64,000 nt of DNA, from assembly GCA_004015825.1 (NCBI GenBank), contig SAYS01000007.1, positions 142,698 through 206,697 of the forward strand, written 5' to 3'. How positions within the stretch are numbered: the first letter of the stretch is position 1; each line of letters opens with the position of its first letter. Positions 44,244-53,954 of the stretch are shown here, one piece after another. The position numbers and the translations under genes are program-made. Origin of the DNA: Halovenus amylolytica. GTDB taxonomy: Archaea; Halobacteriota; Halobacteria; Halobacteriales; Haloarculaceae. Under the pieces are notes generated by a model that was not told where the DNA came from, searched no databases, and saw only the letters and a program-made list of their open reading frames with translations.

Positions 44244-45146
44244 TCACGACCGGGGTGGCGACGAGACTCCGAGATAGTCGGCGAGTGTCGTCAGTTCACC
44301 CGGTTCGAGACCGAACGCGTCAATATCATTCGTTGAAGTCGTGTTTTCGACCTGCAGTGACCGGTACTGATCGCTGCCCATCGGTGCACCTGGAATCGCG
44401 TCCGCGACCGTCAGCCCGACTTTTGCCAGTCCCATCGGTATCGAGACGATCCGGACCGAGTGCCCCTCCGCTTTCCGGGCGAGTTTCGCGACGTCGGCCA
44501 GTCGCAGTACGTCTGGCCCGCCGATCTCGTAGGTCTCACCGGTGTGGGCATCGTCTTCGATACTGTCGGCGAGCATCCCCGCCAGATCGTCGACGTGGAT
44601 CGGCTGGAACTTCGTTTTGCCGCCGCCCGGCAGGGGTGCGAGGACCGGCGGGGTCAGTTTGCGCGTAAAGGAGAGAAACTCGGAGCCCTCGCCGAAGACC
44701 ACCGAGGGCCGGAAGATCGTCCAGTCCTGGTCTGTCTCCCGGACGAGTTCCTCGGCGCGTCCTTTCGCGCGGATGTAGTGGGTGTCTCCGTCGGGATCGG
44801 CACCGAGTGCACTCATCTGGACGAACCGGTCGACACCGTGTTCTGCGGCGGCCCGGAGACAGTTCTCGGTCCCGCCGCGGTGGATCCGGTCGTGCATCTC
44901 GTCACCACCGGAGGGCTTGAAAAGCGGCGAAAGCGCGACGAGGTTGTAGACGACATCTCGTCCCTCGAAAGCGGCCTCCATGGAGTCGTAGGCAGTCACG
45001 TCACCCATCGCGGTATCGACACCGGCCGGGAGATCCGTCGGGTCGGGATCACGGGCGAGGGCGGTCACGCTGTGGCCACGATCTGCGAGTTCTCGACAGA
45101 GATGCTGTCCGACGAACCCGGTTCCGCCGGCAACGAGTACGTTCAT
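44244..45146 (-). CDS. SDR-family NAD(P)-binding protein, NDUFA9-like
   Basis: A 300-residue atypical short-chain dehydrogenase. The nucleotide loop is VLVAGGTGFVGQHLCRELAD; internal family blocks include YIRAKGRAEELVRETDQDWT and SVVFGEGSEFLSFTRKL. It resembles NDUFA9/YcgB-type proteins that bind NADP(H) and often lack enzymatic activity. Function here is unknown. Confidence 0.88.
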   Translation of the reverse strand: MNVLVAGGTGFVGQHLCRELADRGHSVTALARDPDPTDLPAGVDTAMGDVTAYDSMEAAFEGRDVVYNLVALSPLFKPSGGDEMHDRIHRGGTENCLRAAAEHGVDRFVQMSALGADPDGDTHYIRAKGRAEELVRETDQDWTIFRPSVVFGEGSEFLSFTRKLTPPVLAPLPGGGKTKFQPIHVDDLAGMLADSIEDDAHTGETYEIGGPDVLRLADVAKLARKAEGHSVRIVSIPMGLAKVGLTVADAIPGAPMGSDQYRSLQVENTTSTNDIDAFGLEPGELTTLADYLGVSSPPRS

Positions 45147-45205
45147 GTCTGTACATTGGGGCGAGCGCGCAAAAAGGTACAGAAACCATAGTCGGCGGGA
45201 TTCTC

Positions 45206-45315
45206 ATAGTGATTGTTGCGAGTCTGTACCGCTCTAGCGACGCAAATTCTGTGTTACACGCCGTGACACGTCGATATCCGTGACTCGGTCACGAAAATAA
45301 CCCAACAATCACTAT
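45206..45315. repeat. Possible 110-bp MITE with 13-bp terminal inverted repeats
   Basis: ATAGTGATTGTTG (45206-45218) and CAACAATCACTAT (45303-45315) are perfect inverted repeats enclosing 84 bases without coding. The right repeat runs into the exchanger stop codon. No flanking target duplication is evident, so a long-range hairpin or terminator remains possible. Confidence 0.5.
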
Positions 45316-46334
45316 CAGTTGGGCAAGAGATCAACGAGCAGTAGTGCTTCGGCGAGCACCCAGCCGACGAACAGCCCATAGGCCACCAGCAGGAGGTACG
45401 CTTCCCGCTTCGTCAAAGCGAGTCCGGTCCGCAGCGTGACGAACAGAAGCACCGTCGCACCGACGAGACAGCCCATCATCGGCGCGGTAATCGAGAAGTT
45501 GACCGTCGCCGCGCCAGTCAGCAACACACCGATCGGGATGACGACGAGCAGATCGAACGTGTTCGAGCCGACGACGTTCGCGATGCTCGCCACGTCCCGT
45601 TCGCTGCCGGCCGCCTGGACGCTGACCAGCGTATCGGGGAGACTCGTCGCCGCGGCGACGATCACCACACCCCACAGGAAGTCAGGCGTCCCCGCAGCGT
45701 CACCGATAATGATCACTGCGTGAACGAGTCGCTCGACTGCGACGACGATGACGAGCAATCCGGCGACGAGCCAGCCCCACTGTTTCAGCGGGTTGATGCT
45801 CTCCTTCGAGGCTGGCGCGGTGTAGTCGACAGTATCCTGCCACTGCAAGAACAGATAGAGGATGTACACCAGCAGCGGAAGCAGCATGAGCGGACGAGTG
45901 AGGCGACCCGACAGTGAGCCCTGAAGCGAGCCACCCACCGGGTTGTAGATGAGCGCGAGCGCGAAGGTCAGAAAGAGCACCAGGACAGCCAGCAGATAGA
46001 ACAGTGTCTCCTTGTGGACGAGCGTGCGCGTTGCATCGATCGAACGACCGGAGATGAGGACGGCGAGTGCCGGGATGACGAGAACGTTGAAGATGGCCGA
46101 GCCGACGATGGCGCCGACGCCGAGTCCGAAGGAGCCGGCCAGCGCGGCGAAGACGACGCTTGCGAGTTCCGGGAAACTCGATCCCACAGCGGCGATGATA
46201 CCGCCCTGGACGACCGGTGGAAGTTCGTAGTAGATCGCGAGCCGTTCGCTCGCGCCTTCGAGCCAGTCACTGCCGACCCACAGCGCCGCCGTGGCCAGGA
46301 TAATGACGACGACGGCGACCAGCAGCTCTGTCAT
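45315..46334 (-). CDS. Ca2+/cation exchanger (CaCA family)
   Basis: A 339-residue antiporter with two alpha repeats: GSSFPELASVVFAALAGSFG with the following GSAIFN, and ATSLPDTLVSVQAAGS with the following GSNTFDL. The conserved acidic residues (E in GSSFPE, D in TSLPD) bind the cation. It exchanges Ca2+ with Na+ or H+. The right arm of the inverted repeat touches its stop codon. Confidence 0.92.
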   Translation of the reverse strand: MTELLVAVVVIILATAALWVGSDWLEGASERLAIYYELPPVVQGGIIAAVGSSFPELASVVFAALAGSFGLGVGAIVGSAIFNVLVIPALAVLISGRSIDATRTLVHKETLFYLLAVLVLFLTFALALIYNPVGGSLQGSLSGRLTRPLMLLPLLVYILYLFLQWQDTVDYTAPASKESINPLKQWGWLVAGLLVIVVAVERLVHAVIIIGDAAGTPDFLWGVVIVAAATSLPDTLVSVQAAGSERDVASIANVVGSNTFDLLVVIPIGVLLTGAATVNFSITAPMMGCLVGATVLLFVTLRTGLALTKREAYLLLVAYGLFVGWVLAEALLLVDLLPN

Positions 46335-46494
46335 TAGAACAGACGTCGGTCGTCACCCGCTTAGGCCTGGTCTTTTCAATCGAAACACATCGTATCATCA
46401 CGGCAGTGGTGGTCCGGACAATATTCGCGACTCTCCGCTGACGCGAGTCGACGAACTGCAACGCTCTTAACGGCGGCCGGACAACGCACAGCCA

Positions 46495-47523
46495 ATGACG
46501 AGTGTCAAGAATTTCCAGATCGCGGAGCCAGCCACCAGGGATCGGCTCGGACGCGGCCGTTTCAGGTTCACGGACGATTACTCCGTCTTCGACTGGGGGA
46601 AGATGCCCGACCGGATCCCCGACAAGGGTACCTCGCTGTGTACGATGGGTGCGTTCAACTTCGAACTGCTCGAAGACGCCGGCATCCCGACGCACTACCG
46701 CGGCGTCGTCGTCGACGACGAGGTCCAGCCACTGACGGCTGCCCTCGACGCAAACGAACCACCCCAGGAGATGGCGATCTCCCTGACGACGGTACCGGAT
46801 CTCCCATTCGAAGACGGGAGCTACGACTACGACGCCTACTACGAGGCGGTGGGATCGCACTACCTCGTCCCGCTGGAGATCGTCTTCCGGAACCGCGTAC
46901 CGGTCGGCTCCTCGCTGCGGAAACGCTCCGATCCCGCAGATCACGGCCTCGACGCCGACGAGTGGCCCGACGAGCCAGTCGACCTCCCCGAACCAGTCGT
47001 CGAGTTCTCGACGAAATACGAGAAACAGGATCGGTATCTCGACCGGGCGGCGGCAGCCGAGATCGCCGGTCCAGCGAGTATCGACGATCTCGAATCGGTC
47101 GCCCGCGAGGTCAACGACCTCGTCACCGAGCAGGCTGCCGACGCCGACCTCACCCACGAGGACGGCAAAATCGAGTGTCTCTACACCGACGGCGAGATCC
47201 ACGTCGCCGACGTGGTCGGGACCTTCGACGAGAACCGCTTCTCCCGAGATGGGCAGCAGATCTCGAAAGAAGTGATCCGCCAGTACCACAAACGTACCCA
47301 GCCCGAGTGGGTCGAGGCTGTCGGCGAGGCCAAAGAACGAGCGACTTCGGAGGGAGTCGCCGACTGGAAGTCACTCTGTGAGAGAGAGCCTGAACCACTC
47401 GACGAGGAGATTATCCGGACCGCGCGGAACCTCTACTGTGCCGGGACGAACACCTACATCGACCGCGAGCTGTTCGATGCACCGTCGCTGTCGGCAGTTC
47501 TCGAAACCGTTCGACACTTGTAA
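46495..47523 (+). CDS. purC: SAICAR synthetase (purine synthesis)
   Basis: A 342-residue ATP-dependent ligase of de novo purine synthesis. Family segments include [60 protein letters not shown] and [20 protein letters not shown]. The size is that of the longer archaeal form. It stands alone, facing away from the exchanger. Confidence 0.94.
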   Translation: MTSVKNFQIAEPATRDRLGRGRFRFTDDYSVFDWGKMPDRIPDKGTSLCTMGAFNFELLEDAGIPTHYRGVVVDDEVQPLTAALDANEPPQEMAISLTTVPDLPFEDGSYDYDAYYEAVGSHYLVPLEIVFRNRVPVGSSLRKRSDPADHGLDADEWPDEPVDLPEPVVEFSTKYEKQDRYLDRAAAAEIAGPASIDDLESVAREVNDLVTEQAADADLTHEDGKIECLYTDGEIHVADVVGTFDENRFSRDGQQISKEVIRQYHKRTQPEWVEAVGEAKERATSEGVADWKSLCEREPEPLDEEIIRTARNLYCAGTNTYIDRELFDAPSLSAVLETVRHL

Positions 47524-47535
47524 ACAGGAGAGTGC

Positions 47536-48867
47536 TCAGTCGGCGTCTTCGAGGGGGCGAATCAGTACTCGCTCGATGCGTGCGCCGTCGATATCGTCGA
47601 CTTCGAACTCGTAGCCGTCGACGGTGACGATATCGCCGGACTGCGGTGGCTCGCCGAGGCTATCGAGCACTAGCCCGCCGACGGTCGCGTAGACAGAGCG
47701 TTCGAAGGCCGTGCCGAGTTCTTCGTTGAGCTGCTGGATCGGGAGTGCGCCGTCGGCGCTGTACTCCGTCTGTCCGTTTTTCGTGGCCGTTCTGATCTGG
47801 ACCGACGGCTCCGCACTCGGGGTGTCGAACGTATCGCGGAGATCACCGACGACCACCTCGACGGCGTCCTCGACGGTGACGATCCCCTCCATCGAACCCC
47901 ACTCGTCGATGACGGCAGCCATCTGGCTCTGTTCACTCTGGAACTCCTGGAGCAGGGCGTCGACGCGTGTCGTCTCCGGCACCATCAGCAGATCGCGCGC
48001 GAGTTCCCCGGCGGTGGCGTCGGGGCTACTCTCGGTGGCGTGCAGCACGTCTTTGACGTCGATGTAGCCGATTATTTCGTCGTCGTCCTGTGTCTCGACG
48101 ACCGGATATCTGGTGTGTCCGTACTCGACGACACGACCCCGCAGTTCGGACAGCGGCGTATCCTGCTGGATCGTGATGACGTCCGGCTGCGGGACCATCA
48201 CGTCGCGGGCGACGATATCGTCGAGTTCGAACACCTGCTCGATCATCTCGACTTCCTCCAGCCCCACGTGGCCTTTCTTGCCGGAGCGGGAAAGAATGAG
48301 CCGGATCTCTTCTTCGGAGAGTGTCTCCTCGGTCTCGGAGGCCGGCGGCACACCGAGCAGACTCGTAAAGGCGTTCGCGGTCCCGTTGAAGACGACCAGG
48401 CCGGGATAGAACAGGTAGTAGAAGAACTTCATCGGCGGGGCCACAAACAGTGCCATCTTCTCGGCCCGGGCGATAGCGATCGTCTTCGGTGCCAGTTCGC
48501 CGAAGACGACGTGCAGGAAGGTGACGGCGCTGAAGCCGATCCCGATCGCGACGAGATGCACTGTCCCCGGCGAGAGGAACTGGCCGAGCAGGGGTTCGAT
48601 CAGCGCGGCGACTGCGGGTTCACCGATCCAGCCGAGCCCGAGTGATGCGACCGTGATGCCGAGTTGTGTCGCTGCGAGGTAATCGTCGAGGCTGTTGACA
48701 GCCGCCTGCAAGGTCTTCGCCCCGGCCCGGCCTTCCTCGACCATCTGGTCGACCGCAGTGGAGCGAACACGGACGAGTGCGAACTCCGATCCGACGAAGA
48801 AGCCGTTGAGCGCGACGAGAAACAGTGCGGCGAGGAGGCGACCGCCGGCGGCGAGCAGATCTACCAT
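47536..48867 (-). CDS. CorC/HlyC-type membrane protein with DUF21 and CBS domains
   Basis: About 443 residues: DUF21 membrane domain with four TM helices (LLAALFLVALNGFFVGSEFA; FSAVTFLHVVFGELAPK), a CBS pair (MVPQPDVITIQQDTPLSELR; TRVDALLQEFQSEQSQMAAV) and a CorC/HlyC transporter-associated C-terminal domain. Relatives affect Mg2+/Co2+ transport. ATG 48867 places the first TM helix at the N-terminus; the frame opens at 48888. Confidence 0.92.
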   Translation of the reverse strand: MVDLLAAGGRLLAALFLVALNGFFVGSEFALVRVRSTAVDQMVEEGRAGAKTLQAAVNSLDDYLAATQLGITVASLGLGWIGEPAVAALIEPLLGQFLSPGTVHLVAIGIGFSAVTFLHVVFGELAPKTIAIARAEKMALFVAPPMKFFYYLFYPGLVVFNGTANAFTSLLGVPPASETEETLSEEEIRLILSRSGKKGHVGLEEVEMIEQVFELDDIVARDVMVPQPDVITIQQDTPLSELRGRVVEYGHTRYPVVETQDDDEIIGYIDVKDVLHATESSPDATAGELARDLLMVPETTRVDALLQEFQSEQSQMAAVIDEWGSMEGIVTVEDAVEVVVGDLRDTFDTPSAEPSVQIRTATKNGQTEYSADGALPIQQLNEELGTAFERSVYATVGGLVLDSLGEPPQSGDIVTVDGYEFEVDDIDGARIERVLIRPLEDAD

Positions 48868-48976
48868 CCGCGCGCCTCCGGCAAACATCGCCTGTCGCTC
48901 CCTGGCTGACCGATCGAGACAGCGCCAGGACGAGAGTGGTTCATACGATCAGCCTAACGGTCACTCACACTAAATG

Positions 48977-50416
48977 CTACCCTTTGGAGTCGCTGGCTAG
49001 CTCCGAGTACCGCGCCTCGACGTCGATCATCGGCCGTGGGTAGTCGACACCCAGTTCGACACCGTAGGTGGCCCGCTCGTCGTCGCTCATCTGCCAGGGT
49101 CGGTGGGCGTACTTCGGCGGGAGTCCGTCGAGTTCCGGCAGCCAGGTCCGGACGTATTCAGCGTCGTCGTCGTAGTATTCGGCCTGCGAGAGCACGTCGA
49201 AGTGGCTGTCCCGCGAGTCGTTGCCGACACCGGCCTGATAGGCCCAGTTCCCCCAGTTCGAGGCCACGTCGTAGTCGACGAGTTGCTGTTCGAAGTAGGC
49301 TGCGCCCCACCGCCAGTCGAGTTCCAGCGCGTCGGCCAGGAAGGAGGCGACGTTCTGGCGACCCCGGTTCGACATGTAGCCAGTCCGGTTCAGCTCGCGC
49401 ATATTCGCGTCGACAAAAGGGACGCCCGTCTCGCCCCGTTTCCACCGGTCGAACTGCTCGCGGTCGCGCTGCCACTCTTTCTCGACGCCGCGGATCCCGC
49501 CGGGCGCGAAGAAGTCAGCACCGTGTTTGAGAAACTGGAACTGGAAGAAATCCCGCCACAGCAACTCGAAGACGAGCCAGTAGGTATCTTCGCTAGCGAC
49601 GCGTTCGTCCTCGTACCGTTCGACTTCTCGGTGGAGCCACCGCGGCGAGAGACAACCCGCAGCAAGCCACGGCGAGAACTTCGAGGAGTAGTCGGCCCCG
49701 AGCAGCCCGTTTCTGGTCTGCTTGTACTCCCGGAGGTGATCGCCCTCCCAGAGATACGACTCGACACGGCGTTTCCCGGCCGTCTCGCCACCCTCGAAGG
49801 AGAGAACAGATCGGTCGTCTTCTGGTGGCGGGTCGATGCTCAGGTCGGAGAGAGTCGGAATGTCGCCCGGTGAACTGTCGGCTGGTGTCGAGACAGTTTC
49901 GGGCGCTGGCACGGGATCGCGCACCTCGACACTATTCTCGGCTTCCTTGCGCCAGGGTGTGAACGTATCGTCGATCCGGTCAGAGGGCGTCGGCAAGTCG
50001 TCGATGTGATACAGCGTGTGTGTCCACCGACGCTCGAAGTCGACACTCTCGGGCAGCGTATTCTTGACGGCGTGTTCACGCTCGATCTCCTCGATTGTGG
50101 GCTTCGTCTGGGCGAAGACCGCGTCGGCGTCGACTTCCTCTGTGACGTCGGGGAGAACGTCTTCGACGTGGCCCTGCCGGACGAAGAGGTCGCCACCCAG
50201 GTCGCGGAGTGACTCGCGGAGGTCCAGGATGGCCTCGCGGCGAAACCGAGCCCGGTGGCTGCCGAGTTTCTCGGGACCGTACTGTGACTGGCCGCGCCGA
50301 CGGGGATCGAACACGTAGACCGGGACGATGTCACTGGCCTGTGCTACGGCGTCGACAAGGGTCGGGTTGTCGTCGAGGCGCAGGTCGTCGCGAAACCAGA
50401 CGACGGCTGTGTCCAT
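48977..50416 (-). CDS. DASH-type cryptochrome/photolyase
   Basis: A 479-residue flavoprotein. The N-terminal antenna-binding domain starts VVWFRDDLRLDDNPTLVDAV; the C-terminal FAD domain carries TRNGLLGADYSSKFSPWLAA and MSNRGRQNVASFLADALELD, then the tail WGNWAYQAGVG. It likely repairs UV-induced pyrimidine dimers, possibly in single-stranded DNA as Cry-DASH proteins do. ATG 50416. Confidence 0.93.
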   Translation of the reverse strand: MDTAVVWFRDDLRLDDNPTLVDAVAQASDIVPVYVFDPRRRGQSQYGPEKLGSHRARFRREAILDLRESLRDLGGDLFVRQGHVEDVLPDVTEEVDADAVFAQTKPTIEEIEREHAVKNTLPESVDFERRWTHTLYHIDDLPTPSDRIDDTFTPWRKEAENSVEVRDPVPAPETVSTPADSSPGDIPTLSDLSIDPPPEDDRSVLSFEGGETAGKRRVESYLWEGDHLREYKQTRNGLLGADYSSKFSPWLAAGCLSPRWLHREVERYEDERVASEDTYWLVFELLWRDFFQFQFLKHGADFFAPGGIRGVEKEWQRDREQFDRWKRGETGVPFVDANMRELNRTGYMSNRGRQNVASFLADALELDWRWGAAYFEQQLVDYDVASNWGNWAYQAGVGNDSRDSHFDVLSQAEYYDDDAEYVRTWLPELDGLPPKYAHRPWQMSDDERATYGVELGVDYPRPMIDVEARYSELASDSKG

Positions 50417-50461
50417 ATCCTCAGTTGGGCTGGAGGAACAAATACGGCCGGGAGGGAGCAA

Positions 50462-50941
50462 TCAGTCAGTAGGGTAGACAGACAGCGATGGAAAATATAT
50501 CTCGTAGAAGGCGGTATCGAAACTGACCAGTCCGTCGCCGTCGACAGTCGCGTGGCCACCGATGAGAAAATCCGCCGCGATATGCTGGCGCGGCCCGAGT
50601 GATTCGCCACACTCCGCACAGCCCACAGTCTGTGTGGCGCCACACGTTGGACACTGGAGCCCGTCAGGGCGGCGGTCGGTGTACTGTTGAAATTGCTCAC
50701 CAGCCTGAAACAGCGCCTCCCGTGATGGCTCGGCGAGTCGTATACTGAGATCTGCGAGAAACTGATCTAGTTCCGCGGTCGTTTCGAAGTGGCCATCCGC
50801 CCCGAGTTCTCCGTACACGACTGGTGTGATGACCACCTTTCCATTCTGATAGGCGTTCCGGAGGGCCGTTTCACTTGCATCGGCATACTCGTCCTCGTAC
50901 AACAGCGCGAGGAGCGCATTCGTGTCGACCGCCGTCGTCAC
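50462..50941 (-). CDS. PIN-domain toxin with internal zinc ribbon
   Basis: A 159-residue PIN protein, probable VapC-type RNase toxin. Acidic residues line up in TTAVDTNALLALLYEDEY, the middle (VVYGELGADG) and HIAADFLIGGHA. A zinc ribbon (CPTCGATQ...CAECGESL) is inserted before the last PIN motif, making it longer than the usual 130 residues. Its start overlaps the AbrB antitoxin stop by four bases. Confidence 0.88.
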   Translation of the reverse strand: MTTAVDTNALLALLYEDEYADASETALRNAYQNGKVVITPVVYGELGADGHFETTAELDQFLADLSIRLAEPSREALFQAGEQFQQYTDRRPDGLQCPTCGATQTVGCAECGESLGPRQHIAADFLIGGHATVDGDGLVSFDTAFYEIYFPSLSVYPTD

Positions 50942-51213
50942 GGTTCTGCCCCGTCGTCGGTTCTATCACCTACGTCGCGTGGATACTCACCGCGAAGGCG
51001 ACGCATTCGGTCCGGCATCGTCTCCTCGCTGTCGGCGCTTCCGCGGTACTTCTCGAAGGGATCCTCACCAGTCTCCGTGGTGGGCGCCTCCTTCCGTATC
51101 TTGTAGCCCGAGTCGACCGCCTCGAATGTGATCTCGTCGCCGGGTTCGATGCCGAGTTCGTCCCGGACCTCTTTGGGAATAGTGACCTGTCCTTTGGTCG
51201 TGACACGAGGCAT
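50938..51213 (-). CDS. AbrB/SpoVT-type antitoxin
   Basis: A 91-residue protein with a swapped-hairpin AbrB DNA-binding N-terminus (MPRVTTKGQVTIPKEVRDEL, GIEPGDEITFEAV) and an acidic C-terminal toxin-neutralising tail. It is the upstream partner of the PIN toxin and probably represses the operon. Confidence 0.9.
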   Translation of the reverse strand: MPRVTTKGQVTIPKEVRDELGIEPGDEITFEAVDSGYKIRKEAPTTETGEDPFEKYRGSADSEETMPDRMRRLRGEYPRDVGDRTDDGAEP

Positions 51214-51296
51214 CGTGTCTCTATCTTAGGAGTATTACTTAATGAGTATTACGGAGAAATTCGTACGATAGCAGAGACTACCAGCAGGATACTCGA

Positions 51297-51644
51297 TCAA
51301 GCCACACCGCTGTCGAGATTCTCCAGCAGTTTCCCGACGAAGAGACCGAGCCGTGGCGAAATGTCGCCCTCGGCCGCCGTCTCGGCGGGCTGGGCCTGGA
51401 GTGCTTCGACGAACTGCTCGGAGTGGGTCATCGCGTTGATCATATCTGCCACGTCGACAGTCAGCCCCTCGTCGGAGGTATCCATCTCCGGGTGGCGTTC
51501 CTTGAGTTCCGCCGAGTACGTGATCGTCCACGATGGGCCGCCGACAGCGTCGATAGCATCGGCAAGTTCGCCGACAGCGATCGGGCCGTCTGCACTGCCG
51601 ACGTAGATCGTCCCATCCTCGATAAAGGTGTCGTACCGGCTCAT
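51297..51644 (-). CDS. Hypothetical haloarchaeal protein, 115 aa
   Basis: A 115-residue soluble acidic protein (MSRYDTFIEDGTIYVGSADG, then TITYSAELKERHPEMDTSDE). No motif or family is recognised. ATG 51644. It lies between the toxin-antitoxin operon and the VOC gene. Confidence 0.72.
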   Translation of the reverse strand: MSRYDTFIEDGTIYVGSADGPIAVGELADAIDAVGGPSWTITYSAELKERHPEMDTSDEGLTVDVADMINAMTHSEQFVEALQAQPAETAAEGDISPRLGLFVGKLLENLDSGVA

Positions 51645-51799
51645 ACTCGAATCATAGTCAACGGGTCCGTCGATACCAGTCGTTCGCTGTGAGCGCCAAT
51701 CAAGGTTTGGTCGGCCAGTCCGACACTGTTGTGTGCTGTCACCAGTTGCGAGCAACAATTGCATACTTCTTTTTCCCTGGCGGTACAACAATCGCCTGT

Positions 51800-52582
51800 A
51801 TGAACGGGATACTCGACCACACGATGATCCGCGTCACAGACCTCGAAGAGTCACTCGACTGGTACGGGACGAATCTGGAGTACGAGGAGAAAGACCGCTA
51901 CGAGGGGGACGGCTTCACGATCGTCTACATGGGACCGGAGGATATGCACGAGGACGGCGCGATGCTGGAGTTGACTCACAACGAAGGCGACGACGACCTC
52001 GAGATGGGGGACGCCTGGGGCCACATCGCCGTCCGTGTCGAGGATGTCGACGACGCCTACTACGAACTGATGGACAAGGGCGTCGAGGACTACCGCCCGC
52101 CCGAGGAGAACCCCGGCTACGCCTTCGTCAAAGATCCGGACGGCCACGAAGTCGAGATCGTCGAGCGTGATTTCGGCGCACGCTGGAGTCTCGATCACAC
52201 GATGATCCGCGTCGAAGATGCTGACGAAGCATTGGGCTACTGGACACGCAAGTTCGAGTACGAACACGACCGCCGGTGGGAGTCCGATACGTTCGCGAAT
52301 TACTTCATGCAGCCCGTCGACGCCCCGAAAGAGGCGATGAAGCTGGAGTTGACCTACAACTACGACGGCCGCACGTACACGATGGGGGACGCCTGGGGCC
52401 ACCTCTGTGTCCGGATCGACGACCTCCACGAGGACTGGGAGCAGCTCATGACCCGGGAGGCACCGGAGTACCGCGATCCGGAAGACTGTGACGACATGTA
52501 CGCCTTCACGAAGGATCAGGACGGCCACGAGGTCGAACTACTCGTCCGGGATACGGACGCCGACTCGCTGTTCCCGTTCTGA
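51800..52582 (+). CDS. Two-domain VOC (glyoxalase-fold) protein
   Basis: A 260-residue protein made of two VOC domains, about residues 1-128 and 129-260, with repeated LDHTMIRV starts and GDAWGHIAVRVEDVDDAY / GDAWGHLCVRIDDLHEDW. VOC metalloenzymes include glyoxalase I and extradiol dioxygenases; the substrate is not evident. The initiating ATG is at 51800; the upstream open frame is not coding-like. Confidence 0.88.
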   Translation: MNGILDHTMIRVTDLEESLDWYGTNLEYEEKDRYEGDGFTIVYMGPEDMHEDGAMLELTHNEGDDDLEMGDAWGHIAVRVEDVDDAYYELMDKGVEDYRPPEENPGYAFVKDPDGHEVEIVERDFGARWSLDHTMIRVEDADEALGYWTRKFEYEHDRRWESDTFANYFMQPVDAPKEAMKLELTYNYDGRTYTMGDAWGHLCVRIDDLHEDWEQLMTREAPEYRDPEDCDDMYAFTKDQDGHEVELLVRDTDADSLFPF

Positions 52583-52706
52583 GCTACTGACTAGCAGAGA
52601 CAGCATTTCGAGATTCTTTCGGGCCGATGGGTAACTCCAGATCGGCCGGTAGTGCGAGGTTTGTTATTTGGTCGGAAGGCGTCTACGGACACTTGCCGGA
52701 GCCAGA

Positions 52707-53234
52707 TCAAGCTTCCTTGAGCTTGCTCTGGAACTTCTTGCGGACTTTCTCGACTTTGGGCTTCGCGTGCATCTGGCAGTAGGCGTCGGTGGGGTTCTTT
52801 TCGAAGTAGTCCTGGTGTTTCTCCTCGGCGCGGTAGAACGTCTCCAGTTCGTCGAGTTCGGTCACCACGTCGTCGTCGTACTCCTCGTCGAGCGCTTCGA
52901 TGTAGGCCTCTGCCTGTCGTTTCTGCTCGTCGTCGTGAGAGAGAATGATCGAGCGATACTGGGTCCCCCGATCCGGTCCCTGCCGGTTCAGTTGAGTCGG
53001 ATCGTGGACAGCAAAGAAAATCTCCAGGAGTTCGTCGTAGCCGATCACGTCGGGATCGTACTCGACCTGGACGACCTCGGCGTGGCCGGTCGTCCCCGAG
53101 CAGACTGCTCTGTAGGTCGGATCCTCGACGTTCCCGCCGGCGTAGCCCGAAACTGCTGCCGAAACGCCGTCGAGTTCTTTGAACGCCGCCTCGACACACC
53201 AGAAACAGCCGCCACCGAACGTTGCTTTTTCCAT
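52707..53234 (-). CDS. msrA: Peptide methionine-S-sulfoxide reductase
   Basis: A 175-residue repair enzyme reducing methionine S-sulfoxide, with the catalytic GCFWCVEAAF near the N-terminus, SGYAGGNVEDPTYRAVCSGT, GHAEVVQVEYDP and RSIILSHDDEQKRQ. ATG 53234. Confidence 0.96.
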   Translation of the reverse strand: MEKATFGGGCFWCVEAAFKELDGVSAAVSGYAGGNVEDPTYRAVCSGTTGHAEVVQVEYDPDVIGYDELLEIFFAVHDPTQLNRQGPDRGTQYRSIILSHDDEQKRQAEAYIEALDEEYDDDVVTELDELETFYRAEEKHQDYFEKNPTDAYCQMHAKPKVEKVRKKFQSKLKEA

Positions 53235-53333
53235 ACCCTCTGTTGGGGCTGGATTCGTATGAATGTGCTGCGTTCTATATAGTCATCTTTGGTTTACCAG
53301 GATCTTTTGCCGTTCGTTTCCAACGTCGGAGCG

Positions 53334-53954
53334 ATGCCGTCCGACCCGGAGGAGGGGAATCCACTCGCACCGGGCTGTGAGCGCTGTCCCGAACTCGTCG
53401 AGAGCCGGGAGTGTATCTCCTGGGGAAATGGCCCGCTCGACGCGAGTGTGTTCGTCGTGGGCGAGGCACCCGGTGCCGGTGATCCCGATGCCGAGCAGTG
53501 GCAGGGTGGCAACTGGACGGGGCTGGCCTACACCTCACGACACTCCGGGCGGCGAATCCGAGAGCTGATCGAGGCGGTCGGCTACGGCGGGGACTGCTAT
53601 TTCACGAACGCCGTCAAATGTTTTCCAGCAGATGGGGAGGGGAGCAACCGCGAACCGACCGCCGAAGAGCGGGCGAACTGCCGGCCCTACCTCCGCGAAG
53701 AGATCGTACAGGTCGATCCCGATGTCGTCGTTCCGACCGGGAAACACGCGACGAAATCCGTCCTCGCACTCGCAGACCGAACCATCGATGGCTTCCTCGA
53801 TACGGTACTCGAACCGGTGGCGTGTCCGGATCTCGGAGCGACTGTACTGCCGCTCGTACATCCATCGTATCAGGAGATCTGGATCTCACGACTGGGGTAC
53901 ACCGCCGAGAGCTACAGAGAACAGTTCGAGACACTGCTCGATAGACTGGTCTAG
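53334..53954 (+). CDS. udg: Family 4-type uracil-DNA glycosylase
   Basis: A 206-residue base-excision repair enzyme with motif A GEAPG, motif B-like VHPSYQEI, and cysteines near the N-terminus (CERCPELVESREC) and in NAVKCF/NCRPY that bind a 4Fe-4S cluster in family 4 enzymes. ATG 53334 matches the family; a longer frame to 53289 is unsupported. Its stop overlaps the stop of the convergent glycosyltransferase. Confidence 0.9.
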   Translation: MPSDPEEGNPLAPGCERCPELVESRECISWGNGPLDASVFVVGEAPGAGDPDAEQWQGGNWTGLAYTSRHSGRRIRELIEAVGYGGDCYFTNAVKCFPADGEGSNREPTAEERANCRPYLREEIVQVDPDVVVPTGKHATKSVLALADRTIDGFLDTVLEPVACPDLGATVLPLVHPSYQEIWISRLGYTAESYREQFETLLDRLV

